25,524 nt of DNA from CAYWTX01 sp964461295 (GTDB lineage: Bacteria > Planctomycetota > Phycisphaerae > SM23-33), in contig CAYWTX010000660.1 in the NCBI GenBank assembly GCA_964461295.1, positions 1-25,524 on the forward strand, in the 5' to 3' direction. This document shows positions 16,043-24,496 of this stretch, in pieces. Below the pieces are notes generated by a model. The model was given only the letters and a program-made list of their open reading frames with translations, did no database searches and was not told the origin of the DNA. A program made the translations under genes and the position numbers. Numbering within the stretch: position 1 is the stretch's first letter; each line of letters opens with the position of its first letter.

Positions 16043-17802
16043 TGCTCTTCCGATGCGTCTAGGTCTCTCTGGAACTTCTGGATCGCCTTACGGGCCCGAC
16101 CACGGAAACGGTTCGCGCTCGAGTACCAGTATTTCTGGAACTGCTGGTGCAAGTTGGCGTGCTTGAAGAAGGCCGATGGGTCTTGAGCTTCGCTGCCCTT
16201 GCCCCGTTTGGCCCTGTAGAAGGCTGACGCGGCCTGGAATACAAACTCAACGTAGCGGTCCAGCCCGGTCAGCGCGTCGTGGTAGCTTGGACGTTCCACC
16301 AGACGCAGGAACAGCTCGCGGCCTGGATTGCGGCCGACGGTTGCCCGCACCTGCGACCAGACGAAATGCAGCGCCAGCCAGCGCGCGTAGGCCCGTTCGG
16401 GTTTACCGGAGGCGTGATACCGCACGAAGCGGTCCAGCCAGACATGCATCAGGTATTCCTTGGCCGGTCGGCCGCAGAAGATGCGCCGGTAACGTTCATC
16501 CTCAAACAGGCCCTCCTTGCCCAGCCGCACGACGATGGGGTCGAACTCGCAGGCCGCGACCGCCTTTGCCAAGTCCTCCTTCTTGACCTGGAAGCGCCCG
16601 GAGGTTCCGAAAATCTGCCGGACCTCGGACTTGGCCTGCCGCTTGCGGAGGTACTGATAGTTCAGACGACGGAACTCCCGCTCGATCCGCACCTGCTCAC
16701 GGTCGTTGGCGCGGAGGTCGGACTGTAGAATCTCGTTCTGCCAGTTCGTGGCCGCGACGATGTCGCCGACCAGGGCATCGAACCGGGACCAGCCGTCATC
16801 ATCCGTCCGCGGGATGACGATCACCCTGACCAGGACACTGGCCTTGCTCGAACCGTACTCCTTCAGCATCCGTGTCGTCTGCTGTCCATTGATGATCTGC
16901 GGGTTGAAGGCTCGGAGGACTTCCTTGCCGCGCTCCTCAATCTTCCGAGCGCCGTCGCAGACGATGGTCACGCCGTTGTTGTAGTACCAGAAGTTCTCCG
17001 GCTGTTTCTCCAGCGTGTGCTTCATCCCCCGGTTGATGTCCGTATTGCCGAGGAACCCCCGGATGTTTCGGGCGAACAACCGGACGCCTGCCTTGGTGAA
17101 GAGTCTGCCAACGTCAGCCCCGACCATTGAGAAAATCCAGGACTCGATCCCACGGGACTCGTCGTAGCGTTTGACGATGCCGCCGCCCCGGATGCCGTCG
17201 CCCGTTTCGATCTGTAGGTCAAGCGACGGAACGGGTGGAGCTCCATCCAGATAGTCGCAGGCCAGGTTGAGCACCTCGCGACGGTTGAAGACGTTCAGTT
17301 CAACAGGGCCGTCGGCCTGTTCGGCGCGGGATCGGGCCTCTGCTTCCAGGCCGCTGCTCACCTTTCCGCCCGTCACAAAGTACATCTGCAATTCATAGCC
17401 GCGCCGCCGTAGGTAGCCATGCACTTCGGACAACCGCGTCTTCACCACGGGGCTCGCATCCGCCAGCACCTTGTTAAGGGCGTCCTTAGGGCCATGCAGG
17501 GCCACCGCCAGGTCCGCAAGCGCAATCAGGTCGGACCGTCCCTCGGTCGGGGGATTCGCGCCAGCATGGTACTTGCCCTGAATGATGAAGGCCTTGCGGT
17601 TCGGGTGGTCGACGTAGATCGCGTCGGCTCCTTTGTCGCCGCTGCCCCCAGTGATGGAATCGGCAGCCGTCTTCTCGTCATCGACCAGGAATGCCTGGAG
17701 GAACCAGAGCACGAACGCGTTGTCGGGCAGGAAGTCGGGACGCTTCCGCAAGACCTCGTTCACCTCGCCCTTCAGCGTGTTGATGTCGATAGTGCTTGTC
17801 AT
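16039..17802 (-). CDS. AIPR-family protein with nuclease-like N-terminus
   Basis: This 587-residue protein overlaps both neighbours by ATGA, and AGGAGA lies about 11 bases before ATG 17802. Residues 242-310 carry the AIPR (abortive infection phage resistance) signature: LFARNIRGFLG (242-252), FWYYNNGVTIVCD (271-283) and NPQIINGQQTT (300-310). Near the N-terminus, GDKGADAIYVD followed by QGKYH (D60 ... Q75-x-K77) matches the D-xn-[EQ]xK pattern of PD-(D/E)XK nucleases. AIPR proteins are named for phage-resistance genes and are often found in restriction-type loci. The likely role is DNA or RNA cleavage or sensing within the same complex. Activity has not been shown here; the nuclease motif is read by eye. 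Confidence 0.88.
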   Translation of the reverse strand: MTSTIDINTLKGEVNEVLRKRPDFLPDNAFVLWFLQAFLVDDEKTAADSITGGSGDKGADAIYVDHPNRKAFIIQGKYHAGANPPTEGRSDLIALADLAVALHGPKDALNKVLADASPVVKTRLSEVHGYLRRRGYELQMYFVTGGKVSSGLEAEARSRAEQADGPVELNVFNRREVLNLACDYLDGAPPVPSLDLQIETGDGIRGGGIVKRYDESRGIESWIFSMVGADVGRLFTKAGVRLFARNIRGFLGNTDINRGMKHTLEKQPENFWYYNNGVTIVCDGARKIEERGKEVLRAFNPQIINGQQTTRMLKEYGSSKASVLVRVIVIPRTDDDGWSRFDALVGDIVAATNWQNEILQSDLRANDREQVRIEREFRRLNYQYLRKRQAKSEVRQIFGTSGRFQVKKEDLAKAVAACEFDPIVVRLGKEGLFEDERYRRIFCGRPAKEYLMHVWLDRFVRYHASGKPERAYARWLALHFVWSQVRATVGRNPGRELFLRLVERPSYHDALTGLDRYVEFVFQAASAFYRAKRGKGSEAQDPSAFFKHANLHQQFQKYWYSSANRFRGRARKAIQKFQRDLDASEEQ

Positions 17803-19997
17803 GGCGCGCTCAATCTCCTGGAGGCTTGAATCGCCTGTGCCGGGATGATGAACATCCTGGCCAGGACAACTTCCTTCTTGGCGTGGTCAAGTATCTCCGC
17901 CGGGTTATGGATGCGGACCAGCTCGTGGCCGTCCTCCAGCGGGTCCCAGACCACGTAGAGCCAGTACGTCGGCCCGAGTTGCTGGGCCTTGTACCACTCG
18001 TTGACGGTGAGTTGGATGTCGTTGCCGCGCGTGTAGCCTTTGACCTCGATGCGGCGAACTTCGATCTGGCCGGTCGTGGCGTCGGTGACGCGATGGGCGC
18101 GGATGTCGAAGCCGAGCTTCTGCGAGCCTACCCGCTCGATGCACTCCCGCTGGAAGCCCTCGGCCACCAAGTGGTCGATGACGATCTCTTCGGCCCGAAG
18201 CTCCTTCTTGCGGCGCAAGTTCGGGTCCAGTTCGCGGCCAAGGGCCCCAAGTTGCGCCGCCACGTCACCATCGGTCAGGACAATGGCTGTCGCCAGATGA
18301 CGGACGGGGCCGGTGCGGGCGATCTGGAGGCGTTCCAGCCCGGCCATTCGCTCGCGCTTTGTCCGCTCCAGGTCGTCCAGATACTTCTTGGCCTCGTCGG
18401 CGGCGAGTTTGTACTCCGGCCGGGTGCCCAGTTCGGCCATCAAGGACATGTACCGTTCCTGGGCCTTCTTCATGCGGGCCGAGAACGAGCGCTCCAGGTA
18501 GTCGCGGATCACGGCGGCGAAGCCCTGGCGGTCTTGCTGGCATCGCTGGCGGCACTGGAGTTGGTAGCTGCTCTTGAGGAAGTCGGCGGCCGGCGTGGAG
18601 TCAATCGGGTCGGCATGCTCCACCGGCCGGGGGTGCTGCGGCAGGTCCAGCAGGACGTCGGCAGGCACGACCTCGAAGCGGCCGGCCTCTTCGCGGACGG
18701 CGACCACTTCTCCGTAGAGCGGCGTGTCGGCCCCACGGCTGTCCTTGCCCTTGATGCTTATCTCGAAGAAATGCAGGTGGTATGGTGCGCCGGCCTGGGG
18801 GTCCAGGAACAAGGCCGTCCCGCCCTGCGCGGGTGCGAGGAACTCATTGAGCTTCTCGTCCACGGCGGCGTAGAGCGAATGCCCTGGGCCGACCAGAACC
18901 GCGTCGATGTGCTGGTCCTGGTCCAGCACCACTTTGTCGAACGTGACCTTGCGGTACTCGGACTCGGCTTTGCCCAGCCGTCGGACGGCGTCCAACCGCT
19001 CGGAACGTAGGTCGGCCAGGACATGTTCGACGCGCCACAGGCCGTCGGCGCGGGGTTCGACCCGCAGGCCGATGCGCTTGGCGGCGGCGACGAACTGCTC
19101 GCAGACGTACCGGGGCATGAGGCGACGTTCCTCGGCCTCCAGGTTGCGGCGCTGAAAGCCTGAAAAGTCGACGTGGCCACGGGCCAAGGCGATGCCCGTG
19201 GCCTGCTCGTAGGCGCGGAGCTTGTCGGGGTCAATGCGGTCGATCTGATCGAGGTAGTCTTCCAGCCGGCCCGGATCGACGGCGGCCTCGCGGAGCATCT
19301 CGGGCAGGTTGATGTCGTTGAGGGTGAGTATCTCGCCGATCACGTCAAACACGCGGCCGGCAAGGGACTGCTTCATGACCTCCAGCTTCTCCAGAAGCCG
19401 CTGGAGGATGCGGCCCTCGACGATGCTGTCACCGCTTTCGCCCTCGGTGGCCACGAAGTTGAAGGCGTAGCACTCGTCCCGCTGGCCGATGCGGTGGATA
19501 CGGCCGAGGCGCTGCTCCAGTCGTGTGGGGTTCCACGGCATGTCGTAGTTGATCATGAGGTGGCAGAACTGGAGGTTGATGCCTTCGCCGGCCGCCTCGG
19601 TGGCGACGCAGATTTGAACCTGGGTGCGGAATGCCTCCTGGGCGCGCTTGCGTTCGTGCGGGTTCATGCCGCCGTGGATTTCGCAGGTGGTGTAGCCCCA
19701 CTTGCCCAGGTGCTCGCGGACGTAGTTCAGCGTGTCGCGGTGCTCGGTGAACAGGAGCAGCTTGCCGCGGCCGTCATGGACTTCGGCAAACTGGGCGCGT
19801 TCAAGGCATTTCTTCAGGGCCTTCAGCTTTGAGTCGTTAGCAGCTTCGCGGACGAGCCGGGCCTGTTCGACCAGGTCCTTCAGGGCGGCAATCTCGGCCC
19901 GGAGTTGGTCAAGCTCCTGAGCGGCCGTGAAGTCGTCGATGAGGACGTCGCGGTCGGCGTCGTCCAGGTCGTCTTCGTCCTGCTCAATATCGACCAA
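17799..19997 (-). CDS. SNF2-type helicase, C-terminal part with DUF3883-like domain
   Basis: This is the second half of the helicase, in the same frame as the half upstream and separated from it by TAG 20031-20033. If translated alone it could start at TTG 19997, but no good ribosome site precedes it. Counting from there, residues 76-172 carry RecA lobe 2: LLLFTEHRDTL, ATEAAGEGINLQF and QRLGRIHRIGQ (motif VI). A long middle region follows with few recognisable motifs. The last 125 residues or so include GFDIRAH, RRIEVKGYTRG and NEWYKAQQLGPTYWLYVVW, the pattern of DUF3883, a PD-(D/E)XK-like domain. The stop overlaps the AIPR start as ATGA. The function would be ATP-driven DNA translocation coupled to a nuclease-like tail. 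Confidence 0.88.
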   Translation of the reverse strand: MVDIEQDEDDLDDADRDVLIDDFTAAQELDQLRAEIAALKDLVEQARLVREAANDSKLKALKKCLERAQFAEVHDGRGKLLLFTEHRDTLNYVREHLGKWGYTTCEIHGGMNPHERKRAQEAFRTQVQICVATEAAGEGINLQFCHLMINYDMPWNPTRLEQRLGRIHRIGQRDECYAFNFVATEGESGDSIVEGRILQRLLEKLEVMKQSLAGRVFDVIGEILTLNDINLPEMLREAAVDPGRLEDYLDQIDRIDPDKLRAYEQATGIALARGHVDFSGFQRRNLEAEERRLMPRYVCEQFVAAAKRIGLRVEPRADGLWRVEHVLADLRSERLDAVRRLGKAESEYRKVTFDKVVLDQDQHIDAVLVGPGHSLYAAVDEKLNEFLAPAQGGTALFLDPQAGAPYHLHFFEISIKGKDSRGADTPLYGEVVAVREEAGRFEVVPADVLLDLPQHPRPVEHADPIDSTPAADFLKSSYQLQCRQRCQQDRQGFAAVIRDYLERSFSARMKKAQERYMSLMAELGTRPEYKLAADEAKKYLDDLERTKRERMAGLERLQIARTGPVRHLATAIVLTDGDVAAQLGALGRELDPNLRRKKELRAEEIVIDHLVAEGFQRECIERVGSQKLGFDIRAHRVTDATTGQIEVRRIEVKGYTRGNDIQLTVNEWYKAQQLGPTYWLYVVWDPLEDGHELVRIHNPAEILDHAKKEVVLARMFIIPAQAIQASRRLSAP

Positions 19998-20030
19998 GCG
20001 GCCCTGGAGGGCTGCGAGGCGTTTGGCACG

Positions 20031-21323
20031 CTAGGCAGGCGAGAGCCTCTCCAACTCGTCCAGCAACTCCGACTGCTTGCGGAGGCGGCGTTTCATGGAC
20101 TCGTGGATGGCGCAGGCTGAGCTGGCCAGGCGGCGTTGGAGCACCGTGCGGGCCAGGGCGGCGGAAGTGCGGCGCTGGCCGGTCTGCTGGGGGATAAACT
20201 CGTTGATGTAGGCGGTGACGGCCTTGTAGAGCGCGAACTCGTCAGCATTGAGCGTGAACGGCACCGTGATGGCATGGCGGTCAGGGAAGAGCCGGCCACC
20301 ATTCATGTCCTTCAGGTCTTCCTTCAGGCGGCGGAGCGCCCAGGGGCAGTCATCGCCAAGTCGAAGCACGTCATTGCGGATGTCCGACGCCTGCTGGCCG
20401 ACCTTGTGCGGCTCGGGGAAGAGGTCCGGGTCGAGCAGTCGCAGGAAATGGGCGAACCGATCCTCGTCGCCGTGGTGCGGCGTGGCCGTCAGCAGGAGGA
20501 CGTGGTCGCACTGGCCGGACAGCTTCCAGGCAAGATCGTATCGCTTGGTGCTGATGACGCGAGGTTCGCGCCCCGCGCCGCCGCTGCCAGTGCGAGCCGA
20601 GCATTTATGAGCCTCATCGATGATCACCAGATCCCAGTGCTGCTGCCAGATACGCTCGCGGACGTCGTCCTGCTTGGCGTAGTCGATGGACGCGATGATC
20701 TGGTTGGTCCGCTGCCAGGGATTGGAGAGTTGCTGCTGGTCGACGGCGGCGAAGATGATGTCGAACGTCTCGCCGAACCACCGCTGCATCTCGTCCTGCC
20801 ACTGGATCGTCAGCGGGGCCGGGCAGAGGATGAGCACGCGCTCAATGGCTTCGCGGAGCTTCAACTCCTTGACCAGGAGGCCGGCCATAATGGTCTTGCC
20901 GGCACCTGGGTCATCCGCCAGGAGGAACCGCAGGCAGGGCTGGGGCAGCATCTTCTGATAGACGGCCTCGATCTGGTGCGGCAGTGTGCGGATGCCCGAC
21001 AGGCTCACGGCGAACTGGCGGTCATGGGCGTAAGCCAAACGGATGCGGGCCGACTCGACAAGCAACTGAAGGTCCTTCGGGTCAACGGTCTTGGACCGCT
21101 GCTCGACGCCCACCAGGGCAGCCAGGCCGGTGGCCTCCTCGGCCGAAATCACGACCTCCTCAATGCCTCCGCTGGGCAGCCGCACGCGGCATTCGTAGCC
21201 AGACCCCAAGCGGCGGGCCTCCTCGAGCACGACGGGCGTGTCGAAGTGGCCCGGCAAGGGCACTGAACGGCCTACCGGCAATGTCAAACCGCTGTCGGTC
21301 ATCTGGTCGAACCTTAACGTCAC
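20031..21323 (-). CDS. SNF2-type helicase, N-terminal part (ends at in-frame TAG)
   Basis: This 430-residue open frame has helicase motif I DDPGAGKT (137-144), the DEAH box (VIIDEAHK, 233-240) and motif III TATPHHG (279-285), so RecA lobe 1 is complete. The frame ends at TAG 20031-20033, directly before the linker to RecA lobe 2. The next codons continue in the same frame as the C-terminal part. Together the two parts would give a helicase of about 1173 residues. The start may be GTG 21323 or ATG 21302; AAGG lies nine bases before the ATG, so that may be the true start. This is the first gene of the leftward operon. Neither lobe alone should be an active motor; the break is a nonsense change, a sequencing error, or a true two-protein form. 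Confidence 0.88.
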   Translation of the reverse strand: MTLRFDQMTDSGLTLPVGRSVPLPGHFDTPVVLEEARRLGSGYECRVRLPSGGIEEVVISAEEATGLAALVGVEQRSKTVDPKDLQLLVESARIRLAYAHDRQFAVSLSGIRTLPHQIEAVYQKMLPQPCLRFLLADDPGAGKTIMAGLLVKELKLREAIERVLILCPAPLTIQWQDEMQRWFGETFDIIFAAVDQQQLSNPWQRTNQIIASIDYAKQDDVRERIWQQHWDLVIIDEAHKCSARTGSGGAGREPRVISTKRYDLAWKLSGQCDHVLLLTATPHHGDEDRFAHFLRLLDPDLFPEPHKVGQQASDIRNDVLRLGDDCPWALRRLKEDLKDMNGGRLFPDRHAITVPFTLNADEFALYKAVTAYINEFIPQQTGQRRTSAALARTVLQRRLASSACAIHESMKRRLRKQSELLDELERLSPA

Positions 21324-21738
21324 GTTCCTTGCGTGCGCGGGCTACCGCCTTTGACGCCATGAAATGCACGGCCCGCAACATCGCGCGGCCCAGGAAACGA
21401 AATTCCCCGCCAGCACGTCACGAGCTGGGGCGGCAGCCGGATCGGACGACGCGGAGTGTACCCGTTCTCACGCCAATCCGCAACTCGCCTCGTCTTGGCC
21501 CATTACGTCTGTTGCGCCAACCGCCGGGAGGGCGCACCAGGATCACCTCCCGCCCGGCAACCGTAGCAGGAGGGGGTGACAAGAATGGTCGCACCTTCCG
21601 AATCTCTGCCCCGACTATGCGGCCGCAGCACGTCCGCCGGCCTAGCCGAGACGCAGATGAACGACAATCGCCATCGTTTTTTTGGATGATGCAGATCGAC
21701 CAGCATGAACGCTCTAACTTGCTTTATGGAGGCATGTT

Positions 21739-21831
21739 ATGGTCGCCGTGCTGCACAGCGTATTCCGTGGTCGGAAGAATTCCATGCTCGAACACTTATC
21801 AAATCCACCTGCTGCTGATATACTCGGTTAG
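21739..21831 (+). CDS. Possible 30-residue peptide
   Basis: ATG 21739 follows a perfect GGAGG (21728-21732) with a six-base spacer; the frame runs 30 codons to TAG 21829-21831. The peptide begins MVAVLHSVFRGRK and ends LSNPPAADILG. It could be a leader peptide or a remnant. It is in the same frame as the downstream sigma-like gene, but two stops (TAG 21829, TAA 21958) separate them. The promoter-like hexamers at 21796-21824 lie inside it and would start transcription after it, so the two readings compete. Confidence 0.25.
   Translation: MVAVLHSVFRGRKNSMLEHLSNPPAADILG
21796..21824 (+). promoter_or_regulatory. Candidate sigma-70-type promoter for the rightward genes
   Basis: TTATCA (21796-21801) and TATACT (21819-21824) are separated by exactly 17 bases; they match 4 of 6 and 5 of 6 bases of the consensus. 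They lie about 150 bases before the sigma-like gene start at 21973. This is the best rightward promoter I can see in the gap. Housekeeping consensus may differ in this host. Confidence 0.4.
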
Positions 21832-21972
21832 ACGCAGGCGAGGTTCTCCTCACCGGGCTCCAAAGATCGGGGCCTCTACGGCAAAGGATGTAACCAACGC
21901 CAGGAGCAAGCCTCCCTGCAGGTCACGACGGAATGGTCCGTCAGACCGCAGACAATGTAAGGAGACTTGCTT

Positions 21973-22593
21973 ATGGTGCGTGCATCGTTTCGGGGCATCG
22001 CGTGTCCCACGTCCCCAACGCGCGAAGAACTCACCTCCATCCAGGCCGGGCATCGTAATGCGGCCGAGCCCCTGCTTAGTCGATGGGAACCGATTGTGCT
22101 TGCGTCGGCCCGACGCCGCAGCCAGTGCCTGGCCTCGCGCGACGACATCGCTCAGGCCGGCCGCCTGGCAGTGCTGAGCGCTGCCAAGGCTTTTGATCCT
22201 GCGCGTGGCTCGTCGTTCAACCACTATGCCTCCCGGGCAGTGAGCAACGAGACCCTGAAGGCCGCTCAGCGACTGCAGTCCTGTCGCCGGGGCGAGTGCC
22301 CACTGGATGCGGCGGCAGAGGCGCAGACGGAGACGGCAGACGCCCCCTTTGATTGCCGGGACTGCGTTCGCAGTTGGATATGCACCTTGCCCCGCATCCT
22401 GATGAAAGTCTTCGTGGCGCTTTACCACCAAGGGCTCAGCCAGCGAGAGGCATCTGCCCGATTGGGCGTTAGCCAACCCAGGATCAGTCAATTGCGCCAA
22501 ATACTGGTTGTGCGAGGCCGCCGCGACCTTGCCGGCCTGATGAACCGAAAGTCCAACGTTGGCATGCCGGCAGCCTTGGGCATCGTCGCCTAA
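21973..22593 (+). CDS. Small sigma-70-like factor / transcription regulator
   Basis: This 206-residue protein starts at ATG 21973, behind AAGGAG (21959-21964, spacer 8); a TTG two codons earlier lacks this spacing. Residues 31-100 resemble sigma region 2: a helix, then RDDIAQAGRLAVLSAAKAFD and RGSSFNHYASRAV (about 56-90), like the -10 recognition core. Residues 140-185 (VFVALYHQGLSQREASARLG, VSQPRISQLRQ) form a region 4-type helix-turn-helix. The middle (about 104-137) has five Cys, possibly a metal site. Regions 1 and 3 are absent, as in small alternative sigma factors. It lies 62 bases before the first GHKL ATPase gene and may control it or the divergent operon. It could also be a non-sigma DNA-binding relative. 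Confidence 0.8.
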   Translation: MVRASFRGIACPTSPTREELTSIQAGHRNAAEPLLSRWEPIVLASARRRSQCLASRDDIAQAGRLAVLSAAKAFDPARGSSFNHYASRAVSNETLKAAQRLQSCRRGECPLDAAAEAQTETADAPFDCRDCVRSWICTLPRILMKVFVALYHQGLSQREASARLGVSQPRISQLRQILVVRGRRDLAGLMNRKSNVGMPAALGIVA

Positions 22594-22655
22594 GGTCGCT
22601 GGGCCACACAGGAACGCTGAGTCCAAAGAATGGGTTCGGCACAAGGAGATCACCA

Positions 22656-24458
22656 ATGACCGAGAAACTGACAATGGAAACGACGGCACGGCAGCAGAAG
22701 TACGTTGCTGACCAGGAGGCCAAGGGCGATGGCCTAGGCCTCGTCTTCGCCGATGCCTTCATTCGAGGCATGCGGGACATCGGCTACAAGAGCAACGGCT
22801 GGGCGCTGGCCGAGATGGTCGACAACGCCGTTCAGGCCGGGGCGACCGTGGTCAACGTGGCCTTCGGCTATGAGAAGAGCAACAAGAGCCGCGCCAAGCC
22901 CGACATGTTGGCGGTGGTCGACAATGGTGTGGGGATGATCCCGAAGATGATCAGCTACGCTGTCCGCTGGGGCGGCACCGACCGCGAGGACGACCGAAAG
23001 GGCTTCGGGCGCTATGGTTTTGGCCTGCCGAGTTCGGCAGTCAGCATCACCGAACGGTATACGGTCTACTCAAAGGTCACCGGCGGCAAGTGGCACGCCG
23101 TCACCGTTGACATCAAGGCCCTCGCCAAAGTCGCCTCCGACCTGAAGGCCACGAACGAGCTTCTCCAGCCGCGCCAAGAGGCCCCTCCGTCCTGGGTCGC
23201 GGAAGAAGGCAAGCACATCGACGTGAGCAAGATCAAGTCCGGGACTGTCGTGGTCCTGGACCGGATGGACCGCCTCCAGTGGAGGACCGCCAACACGCTG
23301 CAATCCAAGCTTATGCAGCTCTTCGGCGTGATCTATCGGCATTGGCTGCCCACGCCCAAAATAGTGGTCGACAAGGACGCCGTCAAACCCGTCGACCCGC
23401 TGTTCTTGATGGAGACCGGGCTCTACCACGACGAGACCGAGGTCCGCGCCCAACGTGTTGACACGAAGGCATTCGAGGTGGAAACCTCCGACGGGAAGAC
23501 GGGCCGGGTGAAGATTCGCGCGTCTTTCCTGCCTCCCAACTTCCAGAATGCGGACCCGAAGAAGTTCGGCCGCGGCGTTAAGTTGAACAATCGCTTCAAG
23601 ATCATGCGGGACTACAACGGCCTCCTGGTCTGCCGCGAAGGTCGCCAGATCGACTGCATCGCGCCGCGGTGGACCAAGTTCCAGAACCAGGACGTCAACG
23701 TCAAGATCGAAATTGACTTCGACCCTCTGCTGGATGAGTTCTTCGGCATCACCACGGCCAAGCAGCAGGTCGTAATCGACGACGTCATGTGGGACAAGAT
23801 CGAGCAGGTTGGGCGACTGCGGGATCTCGTCAGGGACATCAGAGCGCATTTTGACGAGGAGTTGGGGAAACTTCAGGCGGCCGTCGAGCAGGAGACGCGT
23901 CCAAACCAACCGCGTCCCAGCGAAGAGGCGATGACGGAGACCGAGAAATTCAGAGCCCGGCCGGAATCCCCTTCAGATGACAAGAAGGCCGAGGGCAAGA
24001 AGAACTTGGAGGACGCCGCGGCGAAGATCGCCGAGACCACTGGGAGGAAGAAGTCCGATGTGGTCAAGGAACTGGAGGACATTGCACAGCAGCGTCGGTT
24101 CGCGGTCGAGTTCAAGCCCATCCCTGAAGGACCGTTCTACCGCCCGCACCGGCTGGGCGAACAGAAGCGACTAATCATCAACACTCAGCATCCCTTCTAC
24201 TCCAAGGTGTATGCCGTGTCGCCAGAGGTCAGCTCCGCCCTGGAAGTCCTGCTGCTGGTCCTTGCGGAAGCGGAACTCGAGGCGGAGGGTGACGCCGGAA
24301 CGTTCTACAAGGCCGCACGCACAGGTTGGTCTGAACGGCTGCGGTACGCCCTGGACCGCTTGCGGCCGAATGATGAGATGCGCGACAAGGCCTCGGCCAT
24401 GGCCGAGGAGATGCAGATGCAGCCGGTTACCGCACCCAAGGTATCGAAGGGTGCCTGA
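22656..24458 (+). CDS. MORC/MutL-like GHKL ATPase (first of two)
   Basis: This 600-residue protein starts at ATG 22656, behind AAGGAGAT (22643-22650). The GHKL ATP-binding fold is clear: N-box ALAEMVDNAVQA with Glu53 and Asn57, G1 box DNGVGM (89-94), and G2 box GFGRYGFGLPSS (116-127). A middle domain (about 130-390) would be the S5-like transducer. Residues of about 395-470 are charged and partly coiled. The C-terminal part carries LIINTQHPFYSKVY (about 504-517) and a hydrophobic helix. Proteins of this kind are known from restriction-modification loci and are related to eukaryotic MORC ATPases. They are thought to act as ATP-driven clamps on DNA. The neighbouring helicase, methyltransferase and AIPR genes fit that setting. 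Confidence 0.9.
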   Translation: MTEKLTMETTARQQKYVADQEAKGDGLGLVFADAFIRGMRDIGYKSNGWALAEMVDNAVQAGATVVNVAFGYEKSNKSRAKPDMLAVVDNGVGMIPKMISYAVRWGGTDREDDRKGFGRYGFGLPSSAVSITERYTVYSKVTGGKWHAVTVDIKALAKVASDLKATNELLQPRQEAPPSWVAEEGKHIDVSKIKSGTVVVLDRMDRLQWRTANTLQSKLMQLFGVIYRHWLPTPKIVVDKDAVKPVDPLFLMETGLYHDETEVRAQRVDTKAFEVETSDGKTGRVKIRASFLPPNFQNADPKKFGRGVKLNNRFKIMRDYNGLLVCREGRQIDCIAPRWTKFQNQDVNVKIEIDFDPLLDEFFGITTAKQQVVIDDVMWDKIEQVGRLRDLVRDIRAHFDEELGKLQAAVEQETRPNQPRPSEEAMTETEKFRARPESPSDDKKAEGKKNLEDAAAKIAETTGRKKSDVVKELEDIAQQRRFAVEFKPIPEGPFYRPHRLGEQKRLIINTQHPFYSKVYAVSPEVSSALEVLLLVLAEAELEAEGDAGTFYKAARTGWSERLRYALDRLRPNDEMRDKASAMAEEMQMQPVTAPKVSKGA

Positions 24459-24481
24459 CGCACGCTGACAGGTTCCGGCTG

Positions 24482-24496
24482 GTTGGGCCTGCCAAC
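24482..24496 (+). repeat. Short hairpin after the first GHKL gene
   Basis: GTTGG (24482-24486) pairs with CCAAC (24492-24496) around a 5-base loop, 23 bases after the stop codon. It is a weak terminator candidate, because no T-run follows. Confidence 0.3.

Larger units (their letters stand above)
21324..21972. other. Divergent intergenic region (about 650 bases)
   Basis: The region lies between the leftward helicase operon and the rightward sigma-like gene, so promoters for both should be here. The part next to the helicase is GC-rich and holds an imperfect hairpin (21523-21532 with 21549-21558). The part from about 21640 to 21830 is less GC-rich, with a T7 run at 21677-21683 behind a 5-base stem (21660-21664 / 21674-21678). 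It also holds the promoter-like hexamers and a possible 30-codon frame listed separately. I see no convincing leftward promoter and no larger gene supported by composition or a ribosome site. Confidence 0.5.

Noticed and set aside
17796..19010. Plus-strand open frame opposite the helicase C-terminal part
   Set aside because: It is antisense to the segment with the DUF3883-like domain and has no recognisable motif or ribosome site.
20031..20033. Amber codon recoding as explanation for the helicase break
   Set aside because: TAG serves as the normal last stop of other genes here, for example the holin-like gene (1064-1066), the fibre-like gene (6990-6992) and DUF499 (8605-8607), so genome-wide recoding of TAG is unlikely. 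Local readthrough remains open.
8335..21323. Assignment to DISARM or BREX
   Set aside because: There is no DUF1998 (DrmB), phospholipase D (DrmC), PglZ-type or BrxL-type gene in view. The helicase and methyltransferase alone do not define either system.
21660..21683. Rho-independent terminator with T7 run
   Set aside because: The stem is only five base pairs, and no + strand gene clearly ends just before it, so I do not list it as a terminator.
20984..22177. Plus-strand open frame across the divergent region
   Set aside because: It begins antisense to the helicase and runs through the control region into the sigma-like gene in another frame. The product is Arg/Pro-rich and motif-free.
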